Of a DNA stretch of 64,000 nucleotides, positions 17,688-25,395 are shown piece after piece. Within the stretch, counting starts at the first letter, position 1. The number at the start of each line of letters is the position of its first letter. A program made the position numbers and the translations under genes. Source of the DNA: Bacillus sp. AFS015802 (GTDB lineage Bacteria; Bacillota; Bacilli; Bacillales; Bacillaceae_B); the NCBI RefSeq assembly GCF_002561455.1, contig NZ_NTUP01000011.1:1-64000 (forward strand). The letters are read 5' to 3'. The notes under the pieces were generated by a model, which had not been told where the DNA came from, did not search any database, and worked only from the letters and a program-made list of their open reading frames with translations.

Positions 17688-17717
17688 ATTATATAATTAT
17701 TCTGAAAGCATTTGCAA
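17688..17717 (-). promoter_or_regulatory. Sigma-A-like promoter of the 37-codon gene
   Basis: On the minus strand TTGCAA (17712-17717), 18 bases, TATAAT (17688-17693), about 45 bases before the start codon. Confidence 0.55.
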
Positions 17718-17722
17718 TGTGT

Positions 17723-19360
17723 TTATTTCTTTTTATATAAGATCCTTGATAGGATAAGCCCGATCACCCCAATCGGAATCAGGATCATGGCACGGATCGT
17801 GAAATCCAGGAACACAAGATCTGCCAGGAAGAATTTCACCAGGGCAAGAGCTAAAAAGCTGATTCCCACCCAGCGGTAGAACACATCCTTCCTGCTTTCC
17901 CCATAAATGAGATAGCCGATGGAAAGAGCCGCAATGGCGACGGTGAAGGCGGTCGTCCGCGGTGTGTACTCCCAGCCGATGACAATATAATCTGTAAAAC
18001 GGAACACAAAGGACAGCACCAGCCCGGTTAACACAACTTTCATGAAGGTCGTCGACACATTCAGGAAAGAAGATGCCTGTCGGTTGTAATGGGAAAATAC
18101 ATAAACATAACCGAAAGCCAGGATGAAAATCGGGACTTCAATCGTAAAGAAATCATCCGATGACCCGACGGCCACACCCAGGAATGAGAAGATGATCAAC
18201 AACATGGAGCCGGCAAGACCGGTATAGCTCTCCCTTCTTCCCGCAAGCCATAAAAGGGCATTCGCCTGGATGGCAACGAGGACGAAGCGCCAATCGTATT
18301 CGAACAGTTCAAGCAGGAGCAAAAGAACATGAAGGAATCCGAGGACGAGCAGGACATCCTTCGTTCGTTTCTTTTCCTTCGGTTCAATACATGATACACC
18401 GATATAAACGGATGCGAATACCACATAATACATGAGTGGTATGCTGACATAAATATCATTCAAAAGTCCAAGAAGGATGAAACAACCTGTCACGAGGGCC
18501 GGGATCATTTCGGCGTTCACCCGTTCATCCCGGTTAAGGACGATCAGCAATAGGATATACGCGTGCTGAACCGCAAAAGGAATCAGGACGGTTAACGTGA
18601 TCTCGCCCACTCCAAAGGCCGCAAAGAAAAACAGGGAGAAATACAGTAAATAATAATGAATATTCCATGCAATCCGGTACCTCTTCAACGTGCTGAACGT
18701 CATCAACACAAAGAACAGCACCAATTCGTATCCGTAAAACAGCCATTCATTCCGTTCGTCCCCTGCGAAAATAAACGGAAACAGATACGCTCCTGACCCG
18801 ATCAGGCACAGGATCAATTGGGAACTGTGCTTGTGAGATGCCCACAGACCGACGGAAATGATGATGATTAATAACAGATTTGTCGTGAGTCCCCCTATAT
18901 ACCCGTAAAGGATGTTAGCTGAAAATAATGTAATGATCGCAAGGACAATGCTTCCTGACAAGAGTGTAAGGGATAGTTTGCGCTGATCCCGGCTGTACCT
19001 CTCCCCAAGTGCGTACATCACGATACTGATCAAGGCACCGGTCAACACCCTCAACCCAGGTGTCACCCATCCGTTTTGGGAAGCCGCCATGAAGCCCCAT
19101 ATACTGCCTATTAATAGAACAAACAGGAATACTTTCGGCAGCCAGCGCTCCACTGAGAAGTCATATGGCTCTTTTTCAATGAAAGGCTCCGTTGTTTCCG
19201 CAGGTTCCTGTTTTTCAATTTCCGTATAGACCTCTGCTTTTTGTATGACGGGTGAGTCACTTTCGCTCTTCGCCTGAATCAATTGCCTTTTGACAAGATA
19301 AAGCTCTTTTTCCAAGTAGCTGATTTTTCTCTCTAATCGCTCAAACTCTTCCTTCTCCAT
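17723..19360 (-). CDS. DUF2339-family polytopic membrane protein
   Basis: About 545-residue membrane protein of unknown role. The N-terminus is a soluble coiled coil (FERLERKISYLEKELYLVKRQL) with an acidic linker. From about residue 85 there are roughly 14 to 16 hydrophobic segments reaching to the C-terminus (ILIPIGVIGLILSRILYKKK). This layout matches DUF2339 proteins. The ATG at 19360 is four bases after GGGGGTGG; a GTG one codon earlier is less well placed. No neighbour suggests a function. Confidence 0.8.
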   Translation of the reverse strand: MEKEEFERLERKISYLEKELYLVKRQLIQAKSESDSPVIQKAEVYTEIEKQEPAETTEPFIEKEPYDFSVERWLPKVFLFVLLIGSIWGFMAASQNGWVTPGLRVLTGALISIVMYALGERYSRDQRKLSLTLLSGSIVLAIITLFSANILYGYIGGLTTNLLLIIIISVGLWASHKHSSQLILCLIGSGAYLFPFIFAGDERNEWLFYGYELVLFFVLMTFSTLKRYRIAWNIHYYLLYFSLFFFAAFGVGEITLTVLIPFAVQHAYILLLIVLNRDERVNAEMIPALVTGCFILLGLLNDIYVSIPLMYYVVFASVYIGVSCIEPKEKKRTKDVLLVLGFLHVLLLLLELFEYDWRFVLVAIQANALLWLAGRRESYTGLAGSMLLIIFSFLGVAVGSSDDFFTIEVPIFILAFGYVYVFSHYNRQASSFLNVSTTFMKVVLTGLVLSFVFRFTDYIVIGWEYTPRTTAFTVAIAALSIGYLIYGESRKDVFYRWVGISFLALALVKFFLADLVFLDFTIRAMILIPIGVIGLILSRILYKKK

Positions 19361-19525
19361 CACTCCACCCCCTTACATTTATTTATACAGGAAAGATGGA
19401 ATATTTTCCTTTATTTTTTAGAATGTGGGGGATTAATTTCTGCCGGGGCGCCGGGTGGGGAGCGGAAATCAACTACCAATTTCTTCAAAAGAATCGGCAC
19501 ACGCTTAATAAAGAAACATAAAAAA

Positions 19526-19556
19526 CTCCACCTTCTCTATAAAGGTGGAGCCTCTC
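19526..19556 (-). terminator. Intrinsic terminator after the YitT-family gene
   Basis: CTCCACCTT / AAGGTGGAG stem with a 7-base loop. Read on the minus strand it ends in TTTTTT, although it sits just past the stop codon side of the gene. The rest of 19361-19525 shows nothing clear. Confidence 0.7.
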
Positions 19557-19558
19557 TG

Positions 19559-20407
19559 CTATGCTAATCGTTTGAAGTTTTGACCAAGGATTTCGTTCAT
19601 GGTATGAACGGTGATGAACGCCCGGTTATCGATCTGGGTGATGAAGCCTTTCAGCTTGGAGAAGTCCTTGCGCCCCAGGATCGTCGTGATGACTTCCTTC
19701 TCATCGGACGTGAACGCTCCCGTTGCTGTATGGATCGTGGCTCCTTTTCCAAGCTCGTGAACGATATAGGACTTGATTTCATCACTGTACCTGCTGATGA
19801 TGACAATTTCTTTATTAGAGTTGAATTGCTGCAGGGCATAATCGATGACCAGTCCGTTCAGGATGACACCGAAGAATGCATACATTCCGACTTGAGGGCC
19901 GAACAGGACGGCCGACGACAGGGCGATCGATAAGTCAGCCAGCAATACGCCCCTGCCGACATCTATATTGAAATATTTATTAAAGATCAGGGCGATGATA
20001 TCCGTTCCACCCGTTGATGCCTGCTGGTTGAACACGATGGCCATCCCGGTTGCGGCAATGCATTGACCGATGATCAATTGAATCAGGATATCATCACTTA
20101 ATGGCGCACTCATCGGGGCGAATCGCTCTAATAACCAAACATAGAATGAAAGGGCGAAACTAGCATAAATGGTTTTCGCACCGAAATTAAAGCCGAGAAA
20201 AATCACACCGACGATAAATAGAATGACATTGATGATAATCATGAACAATCCAAGAGACAATCCCGGAAACAGATCGTTCATGATGATCGACAATCCACTG
20301 ACTCCCCCTGTCGCTAAATTATTAGGCGATAAGAAAAAATGGACATTCACCGAAACAAGAAATGCTCCGAGATTCATCATTAAGAAGGAAAATATTCTTT
20401 GTCGCAT
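19559..20407 (-). CDS. YitT-family membrane protein (DUF161 plus DUF2179)
   Basis: 282-residue protein with about five to six N-terminal transmembrane segments, including the family pattern NNLATGGVSGLSII, then a cytosolic DUF2179 domain (EIVIISRYSDEIKSYIVHELGKGATIHTATGAF, split by a turn) that resembles small-ligand sensing domains. Function is not established; several paralogues occur in Bacillus. GGAGG lies eight bases before the ATG at 20407. A longer frame upstream has no SD. Confidence 0.85.
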   Translation of the reverse strand: MRQRIFSFLMMNLGAFLVSVNVHFFLSPNNLATGGVSGLSIIMNDLFPGLSLGLFMIIINVILFIVGVIFLGFNFGAKTIYASFALSFYVWLLERFAPMSAPLSDDILIQLIIGQCIAATGMAIVFNQQASTGGTDIIALIFNKYFNIDVGRGVLLADLSIALSSAVLFGPQVGMYAFFGVILNGLVIDYALQQFNSNKEIVIISRYSDEIKSYIVHELGKGATIHTATGAFTSDEKEVITTILGRKDFSKLKGFITQIDNRAFITVHTMNEILGQNFKRLA

Positions 20408-20610
20408 CACCGCAACCTCCTTTTTCTTTAAGATTTTTTTGGTTTTCCGTAAAAAGTTGAACAACGGGATTATAAAGCCCATCAAGACCCTTTGTAAAGG
20501 GAATCCGGTTAAAAAAATAAGGTTTAATAATTGTGAAAATTGGAAGGGTTTCCAGATGTGATGAGGGTGGGGATGAGGTTTGAGGGGGAGTGTTCTTTAC
20601 AGTCAAATGG

Positions 20611-20735
20611 ATAAACCAGCCGTGATCTCTTATAATCCAGCCGTTTTGTTGGAAAATAGAGCCGATTGCTCTGATAATCCAACCGGTTCGGGCCAAAATC
20701 CGGCCGGTTTCACTCATAATACAGCCGATTAACAA
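20611..20735. repeat. Degenerate 21-bp tandem repeat array
   Basis: Six CCG-centred units repeat with an exact 21-base period: CCG at 20620, 20641, 20662, 20683, 20704 and 20725. The plus-strand unit is roughly ATAATCCAGCCG plus nine variable bases. On the minus strand it would read as a heptapeptide G-W/R-I-I-R-x-x. The period is a multiple of three, so a minus-strand frame stays open across the array and beyond. I treat it as a repeat region, not a gene. Confidence 0.8.
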
Positions 20736-20803
20736 TTATCTCCAACAAATCCCTCGCCAACGGCAAAAAAAGGACGATCCCATTCAGGAATCGTCCTTCC
20801 ATC

Positions 20804-21301
20804 TTATCGATTATCAATCTTCTCCGGATACAAATCATGATTCATCAAGCGGTGGTCGGCCATCGTTTCATATTTCGTACCCGGCCTTCCGTAGTTGCAG
20901 TATGGATCGATACTGATTCCGCCACGCGGGGTGAATTTCCCCCATACTTCGATGTAGCGCGGGTCCATCAGCTCAATCAGGTCATTCATGATGATGTTCA
21001 TGCAGTCTTCGTGGAAGTCTCCATGATTGCGGAAACTGAACAAATAAAGCTTGAGTGATTTGCTCTCCACCATCTTTTCACCTGGTATATAGCTGATGTA
21101 GATGGTCGCGAAGTCCGGCTGACCTGTTTTCGGGCAAAGGCTTGTGAATTCGGGACAATTGAATTTCACGAAATAATCCCGGTTCGGGTGCTTATTGTCG
21201 AATGCTTCCAAGATATGTGGGGCATACTCGAACAAGTAATTTGTCCCTTGATTCCCTAATAATGATAAATCTGTTAAATCTTCGTCTTTACGTCCAGACA
21301 T
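20804..21301 (-). CDS. queF: NADPH-dependent preQ0 reductase QueF
   Basis: 165-residue tunnelling-fold enzyme that reduces the nitrile of 7-cyano-7-deazaguanine to the amine preQ1 on the way to queuosine in tRNA. The active-site Cys is in [13 protein letters not shown] (about Cys56). The QueF motif [16 protein letters not shown] follows, with the substrate Glu nearby. Length equals the short type-I enzyme of Bacillus. GGAGG precedes the ATG at 21301. An upstream in-frame extension is rejected. A preQ1 riboswitch lies about 155 bases upstream. No other que gene is next to it here. Confidence 0.95.
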   Translation of the reverse strand: MSGRKDEDLTDLSLLGNQGTNYLFEYAPHILEAFDNKHPNRDYFVKFNCPEFTSLCPKTGQPDFATIYISYIPGEKMVESKSLKLYLFSFRNHGDFHEDCMNIIMNDLIELMDPRYIEVWGKFTPRGGISIDPYCNYGRPGTKYETMADHRLMNHDLYPEKIDNR

Positions 21302-21421
21302 GTAAAAAATCCTCCTCTTCATAGTGACCCGAATGAAGGAGGACATAGCATTAGCCTTAGAATCGACGGAACAGGCAGGTAAATTGCAAAATATGTTGAA
21401 TCCTGTTACGCTTAAAGGATA

Positions 21422-21444
21422 ACTTGGCACAGACTAGGCCAAGT
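21422..21444 (-). promoter_or_regulatory. Hairpin between the preQ1 aptamer and queF
   Basis: ACTTGGC pairs with GCCAAGT around a 9-base loop. No U-run follows. It could be part of the riboswitch expression platform or unrelated. Confidence 0.35.
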
Positions 21445-21457
21445 CAGATTCATAGAA

Positions 21458-21496
21458 CCATAGTTTTTTATAGAGGGTTAATGCTATGAACCTCTC
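21458..21496 (-). promoter_or_regulatory. preQ1-I riboswitch
   Basis: Minus strand: AGAGG and CCTCT form P1. The loop holds CATAG, which pairs with CTATG in the tail after the A-rich ATAAAAAA stretch to give the H-type pseudoknot. The pattern AGAGGTTC ... ACCCTCTATAAAAAACTA is close to the family consensus. It controls queF by position. Confidence 0.9.
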
Positions 21497-21648
21497 TCAG
21501 TTAGCTGAGTGACACTTGTTGGTATAGAGGTAATATTAAATAAGAATTTCGGGAAAGTCAATCCAATTATAGATTGAAACGTACAGAAGGATTTTCGATT
21601 AAATCTATAGAATATATTAAATGGTATTTTTGCTAGGAGTGATCGTAA

Positions 21649-22299
21649 ATGAATCAACTGGTAAAGGCTTTCACCAAGTCTATTCTAGAGGGTGACGTGC
21701 ATTCACTATTGGAATTGCATTCCACTTCCATTCACTCAAAAATAGATAACTTTACTTTTTACGAGAAAATCATTAAACCTTCTATGTATAGAATAGGTGA
21801 CCTTTGGGAGAAAAATCAAATTACCGTTGCAGATGAGCATCTGGCCACTGCTACCCTTAAATATTTGCTTGCTACTGTTTTTACCCATCAGGAGGCTTTT
21901 GAAAACCATCCGAAAGCCCTTTTATTCTGTATAGAGGGTGAACATCACAGCCTTGGGCTCGAGCTTGCGAACGAAGTATTCAAAGAAAAGCAATGGAATA
22001 CCCGCTACCTGGGTTCCAATGTCCCTGTCAAGGACGCCCTCGCCTTCATCAGTGCATGGGAACCTCACGCCGTTGGGATCTCCATCGGTATGACGACAGA
22101 ACTGACCAGGTTAAAAGAGTGCATCGGAGAGATCAGATCTCATCATAAAGAAGTTGAAATACTCGTAGGCGGCAGACTCATTTCTAACTATTCCCTTGAT
22201 TTCCTGGAAAAATCAAAGGTGTCAAGCTTCCACGATTTGTTGGAGCTGGATGAATATCTGACCGATATGTCCGAGGTGCTTGTTTCCCTGAAGGGCTAA
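21649..22299 (+). CDS. Stand-alone cobalamin-binding sensor protein (CarH-like, no HTH)
   Basis: 216-residue cytosolic protein with the two B12 modules of CarH/LitR. A helical cap domain spans about residues 1-80. A Rossmann-like B12-binding domain spans about 85-205. The cap carries W-x9-EH (Trp53, Glu63, His64), the signature that covers the adenosyl group. The B12 domain carries ExHxxG (Glu98, His100, Gly103), giving the lower axial ligand. In CarH the residue after the Trp is a His that binds cobalt after light; here it is Glu. There is no MerR DNA-binding domain. AGGAGTGA precedes the ATG. A PAS-like gene follows at 120 bases. A light or B12 sensor role is inference. Confidence 0.82.
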   Translation: MNQLVKAFTKSILEGDVHSLLELHSTSIHSKIDNFTFYEKIIKPSMYRIGDLWEKNQITVADEHLATATLKYLLATVFTHQEAFENHPKALLFCIEGEHHSLGLELANEVFKEKQWNTRYLGSNVPVKDALAFISAWEPHAVGISIGMTTELTRLKECIGEIRSHHKEVEILVGGRLISNYSLDFLEKSKVSSFHDLLELDEYLTDMSEVLVSLKG

Positions 22300-22421
22300 C
22301 TCCTTACCTATAGGCAGCCGGACAAAATGAGGTTCTACTGAATGTTAACCCACATGATATTATCGCCATTTAGGCGGCAGAGGGCAATGACGTCCGTGAC
22401 CTTACACAAAGGAGCGATCAT

Positions 22422-22919
22422 GTGGAAAATTTACACTTATGCCCTATTCCCTATCTATTGCTGGATAGGCAGTTTAATTTAATAGATGCCTCTAATTCAG
22501 GCTATGATTTTTTAATGCCCGGTGAAAATTTCATGTCCATCGTTGAAGAAGAAAGTTCACCGAAGTTCGCACGTATCATTCATAAACGTACTCAAGGTGA
22601 GATGGAACTGAATTTGAAGAAAAATGATTCGTTCGAGCTTTTCGACATCTTCTTTCAGTTTTCAGATCTCCAACAGTATTTTCATGTAGCCATCATTGCA
22701 AAAGACAACCAGTATAAAAAGGTATCAGAGCAAATGAACGGCTTGTTCGACCTCATGGGTAAGTCCACTTATCCAAGAAAAGAACCGAATCTCACAGAAG
22801 TACTTGCGAAAGTTTCTTCATTATATTTAAAACTTGCCAACACATCTGATTGGAATCGGCAAGAAGTTATGGATAAAATAAAAGAGATAGAACATCACAT
22901 TCAACAAAATGTGAAATAA
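22422..22919 (+). CDS. PAS-like domain protein, putative signalling partner
   Basis: 165-residue soluble protein. The first about 110 residues look PAS-like (PIPYLLLDRQFNLIDASNSGYDFLMPGENF, separable into two strands and a helix, then FELFDIFFQFSDLQQYFHVAII). The rest is helical with a Gln/His-rich end. No kinase, cyclase or DNA-binding domain is attached. The start is GTG after AAAGGAG. It may be co-transcribed with the upstream B12 sensor gene and the downstream carbonic anhydrase gene, which starts 23 bases after its stop. The domain call is weak. Confidence 0.6.
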   Translation: MENLHLCPIPYLLLDRQFNLIDASNSGYDFLMPGENFMSIVEEESSPKFARIIHKRTQGEMELNLKKNDSFELFDIFFQFSDLQQYFHVAIIAKDNQYKKVSEQMNGLFDLMGKSTYPRKEPNLTEVLAKVSSLYLKLANTSDWNRQEVMDKIKEIEHHIQQNVK

Positions 22920-22942
22920 CTTTATTTTATAGGAGAGACGAT

Positions 22943-23500
22943 ATGACTTTATTAACGAACATACTTGATTACAACAAACAATTTGTAGAAGAACATTCGT
23001 ATGAGGAGTACCGGACAACCAAGTTCCCGGACAAGCGCCTAGTGATTCTTACTTGTATGGATACTCGTTTAGTAGAGCTATTACCTAAGTCCATGAACAT
23101 GAAAAACGGCGATGTAAAAGTCGTCAAAAATGCAGGCGCCATCGTAAGCCACCCTTTCGGAAGCATCATGCGCAGCCTGCTCGTGGCAGTCTACGAACTG
23201 CAGGCCGATGAAGTTATTGTGATCGGTCACCACGACTGCGGCATGAGCGCCATCAACAGCGATCAAATCCTGAACAAAATGAAGGACAGAGGCATTACGG
23301 AAGATACACTCGACACCGTCAACTTCTCCGGCATCGACCTTCATGACTGGCTGAAAGGCTTCAACTCAGTTCAAGAGAGCGTCGCCCACAGCGTAGAGAT
23401 GATCAAGAAACACCCGCTTATGGATAAAAAGATTCCCGTCCACGGACTCGTCATCAGTCCAGAGACCGGAAAGCTCGACTTGGTAGTGGAAGGCTACTAA
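22943..23500 (+). CDS. Beta-class carbonic anhydrase
   Basis: 185-residue zinc enzyme interconverting CO2 and bicarbonate. Zinc ligands are visible as CMDTR (Cys38, with Asp40-Arg42 dyad) and HHDC (His96, Cys99). The sequence KNAGAIVSHPFGSIMRSL contains the family active-site loop. Length and motifs match the small YtiB/YvdA-type enzymes. The SD AGGAGAG precedes the ATG. A very strong terminator follows. Confidence 0.92.
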   Translation: MTLLTNILDYNKQFVEEHSYEEYRTTKFPDKRLVILTCMDTRLVELLPKSMNMKNGDVKVVKNAGAIVSHPFGSIMRSLLVAVYELQADEVIVIGHHDCGMSAINSDQILNKMKDRGITEDTLDTVNFSGIDLHDWLKGFNSVQESVAHSVEMIKKHPLMDKKIPVHGLVISPETGKLDLVVEGY

Positions 23501-23550
23501 AAAAGCCAAAGGCCCTGCCGGTGACGCAGGCAGCCCCACCGGCATAATCC

Positions 23551-23588
23551 AAAACCCCCAGAAGGCACAACGCCTTCTGGGGGTTTTT
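23551..23588 (+). terminator. Strong intrinsic terminator after carbonic anhydrase
   Basis: AAAACCCCCAGAAGGC pairs with GCCTTCTGGGGGTTTT, 16 bp, 5-base loop, then T-run. A second inverted repeat (TGCCGGTG / CACCGGCA) precedes it. Confidence 0.92.
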
Positions 23589-23600
23589 TGGTATCTATAG

Positions 23601-23688
23601 GAGGGACGGACCTCAAAAATCAACATGATTCAAGGCTTAATCCCTATGATATCAATGTTTATAGGACTGAATGAGAGGTCCGTCCCTC
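23601..23688. repeat. 88-bp element with inverted GAGGGACGGACCT ends
   Basis: GAGGGACGGACCT (23601-23613) and AGGTCCGTCCCTC (23676-23688) are perfect inverted 13-bp ends. The core contains CCCTATGATATCAATGTTTATAGG, given here as two parts: CCCTATGATATCA and ATGTTTATAGG. It is alignable with the core of the 27993-28070 element. MITE- or REP-like. Confidence 0.85.
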
Positions 23689-23775
23689 TAAAAAATGAAA
23701 AAAATCCTGGAAATAGGGACTAAATTACTATACAATGAAATATGGTTTAAATTACCTGATATGGAGGTGAATAAC

Positions 23776-24228
23776 ATGTCAATCTATGGACTATTGGTTC
23801 TTGTCCACGTTATTGCTGCAGTCGCAGGACTTGGCGCCAGCTTCGCGATGCCCGTTGTGATGCGTACACCTGAAACGTCACATCAGGCGAAGTTCTCGTT
23901 GGAGCTCAGCAAAAGGATCGAGACCTTTGCAAAAGTCGGCAGTATCGTGCTGCTTATTACCGGTCTCATCATGGGTATTATGAACCCTTATTTATTCAAG
24001 ACGGGATGGTATATCGCGTCCATCGTCATCTACATCGGAGTTCAATTCATCGTCGCCGGCATCATGCCGAAGAAAGTAAAGCAAATGGCTGAGATCATCC
24101 ATGGCCACGAGGGTGAAGACGTACCGGAAGCCTACGGAAACATCAACTCAGAATTAAAGCCATACAACATCATTATACATAGTGCCGCTATCATTCTTAT
24201 TATCTTAATGTCTATCAAACCATTTTAA
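23776..24228 (+). CDS. DUF2269-like small integral membrane protein
   Basis: 150-residue membrane protein with about four hydrophobic segments: VLVHVIAAVAGLGASFAMPVV, GSIVLLITGLIMGIM, IASIVIYIGVQFIVAGI and IHSAAIILIILM. It matches the general layout of DUF2269 proteins. Function unknown. GGAGGTG lies seven bases before the ATG at 23776. An upstream in-frame ATG at 23695 abuts the repeat and lacks an SD. Confidence 0.75.
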   Translation: MSIYGLLVLVHVIAAVAGLGASFAMPVVMRTPETSHQAKFSLELSKRIETFAKVGSIVLLITGLIMGIMNPYLFKTGWYIASIVIYIGVQFIVAGIMPKKVKQMAEIIHGHEGEDVPEAYGNINSELKPYNIIIHSAAIILIILMSIKPF

Positions 24229-24238
24229 TTCTGAGTCG

Positions 24239-24267
24239 CCAGCCTGCTTGATGCGGGCTGGTTTTTT
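24239..24267 (+). terminator. Intrinsic terminator after the DUF2269-like gene
   Basis: CCAGCC pairs with GGCTGG, then six T. Confidence 0.75.
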
Positions 24268-24417
24268 ATTGGATTGAGGGGCCGCGCTCCCCCTTGAACA
24301 TCACTTTTATTATCAATCATTCCGTTATAGAAAACAGACTTTTTATTCTTCCCCACCTCAATTTCCGTCATGTTCCCTCCACCCACTCATAAAATAGTGT
24401 AAGTAAGGAGGGATTGG

Positions 24418-24861
24418 ATGAAGGTATCTCGTGCTCGCCTTTCAGACTTGGAAGGGCTTGTGGATTTGTTTGATTGCTACCGTATGTTTTACCATCAGGC
24501 GTCTGATAAGCCTGGCGCCAGAAAGTATCTTGAAGACCGCCTGTCTCATGATGAATCCGTCATTTTCGTCGCCGTCCACCATGACGAATATGTGGGATTC
24601 ACCCAGCTTTATCCTTCTTTCTCCTCCGTTTACATGGAACGGATCTGGAAGCTGAATGACCTTTATGTATCTTCTCCGGCCCGGAACCGGGGAGTGGGTC
24701 AGATGCTGTTGGATGCAGCCAGAATGCATGCTGAACAAACCCATTCGAAAGCACTCATCCTAGAAACGGATCGGGACAATGTGGGGGCACAGGCATTGTA
24801 TGAACGGAACGGTTATAGAAAGGAAGAGTTGGTGTATCATTACACCCTCCACCTTAAATAG
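24418..24861 (+). CDS. GNAT-family N-acetyltransferase
   Basis: 147-residue acetyltransferase of unknown acceptor. The acetyl-CoA site is in DLYVSSPARNRGVGQMLLDAAR (R-x-x-G-V-G). The usual NVGAQALYERNGY helix of motif B follows. AGGAGGG precedes the ATG. It is a monocistronic unit ending in a repeat-derived terminator shared with the convergent PLA2-like gene. Confidence 0.87.
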   Translation: MKVSRARLSDLEGLVDLFDCYRMFYHQASDKPGARKYLEDRLSHDESVIFVAVHHDEYVGFTQLYPSFSSVYMERIWKLNDLYVSSPARNRGVGQMLLDAARMHAEQTHSKALILETDRDNVGAQALYERNGYRKEELVYHYTLHLK

Positions 24862-24868
24862 ACAGAGT

Positions 24869-24905
24869 AAAGAAGGTCCGTCCCTCAAAACGGCCCTTCT
24901 TTTTC
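24869..24905. terminator. Bidirectional terminator built on a dispersed-repeat copy
   Basis: AAAGAAGG (24869-24876) pairs with CCTTCTTT (24895-24902), with A and T runs outside. The stem and loop contain AGGTCCGTCCCTC (24874-24886), a perfect copy of the dispersed repeat. Confidence 0.75.
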
Positions 24906-24906
24906 T

Positions 24907-25221
24907 TTAGATCCAAGACCTTCTGCACCTGCCCCTTTCACATCGATCCTCCTGGCATTTAACCTTCGCCTGCAATTGCATGTATTGATAGAAGAGAAAT
25001 GCGTGGCGTCCTTTTCGGGTATGAGGATTGATTTCTCTCTCGAGTTTCTTCATGAACATGCGGTCACACTCACAGGTCGGTCCGTACCTGTCGTAGCAAA
25101 GGTCATGGGCTTTACACGCTGCATCCACTGAATTGACCGGTGCACCCGGGCCGCTGCACCCCGGTCCGCACCATTTATATTCAGGGAAAATACATAGTTT
25201 TGGCGACACGTTTTTTCTCAT
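24907..25221 (-). CDS. Small phospholipase A2-like domain protein
   Basis: 104-residue Cys-rich protein with the secreted/viral PLA2 signature. The calcium-loop-like YKWCGPGCSGPGAP is followed by VDAACKAHDLCYDRYG, where His-Asp in DxxCxxHDxC is the catalytic dyad. The rest is a basic helix and a Cys/Arg-rich tail. No signal peptide is evident. Such mini-proteins in Bacillus and parvovirus VP1 may hydrolyse the sn-2 ester of phospholipids; activity and location here are unknown. The SD is GGAAAG. Confidence 0.75.
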   Translation of the reverse strand: MRKNVSPKLCIFPEYKWCGPGCSGPGAPVNSVDAACKAHDLCYDRYGPTCECDRMFMKKLEREINPHTRKGRHAFLFYQYMQLQAKVKCQEDRCERGRCRRSWI

Positions 25222-25267
25222 CGTTTTCTTCCTTTCCAGTCATGATTTGCACACTTATACGTTTTAA

Positions 25268-25302
25268 TTCTCACACAAAGGGAATTACACTTTATGTGAG
25301 AA
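25268..25302. promoter_or_regulatory. 35-bp palindrome between PLA2-like and peroxiredoxin genes
   Basis: TTCTCACACAAAG and CTTTATGTGAGAA are 13-bp inverted arms with one mismatch and a 9-base spacer. It lies between divergent genes and has no U-run, so an operator is more likely than a terminator. No known regulator box was matched. Confidence 0.5.
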
Positions 25303-25333
25303 AAAGTCATTACTATACTGTATGAATGTCAAT

Positions 25334-25367
25334 CCGGTCAGGTTTGTCCTAACGCCTATCTGACTGG
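25334..25367 (+). promoter_or_regulatory. Leader hairpin before the peroxiredoxin gene
   Basis: CCGGTCAGGT pairs with ATCTGACTGG in an imperfect 10-bp stem upstream of the SD (AGGAGG). Role unknown. Confidence 0.35.
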
Positions 25368-25395
25368 AAAAGAAAAAACATAGGAGGAATGAATA

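Noticed and set aside
20322-20735. 137-codon minus-strand frame running through the 21-bp repeats into the yitT start
   Set aside because: It overlaps the well-supported yitT start region, has low-complexity repeat content only in its first third, and the rest looks like translated non-coding sequence. Kept only as a note in the repeat finding.
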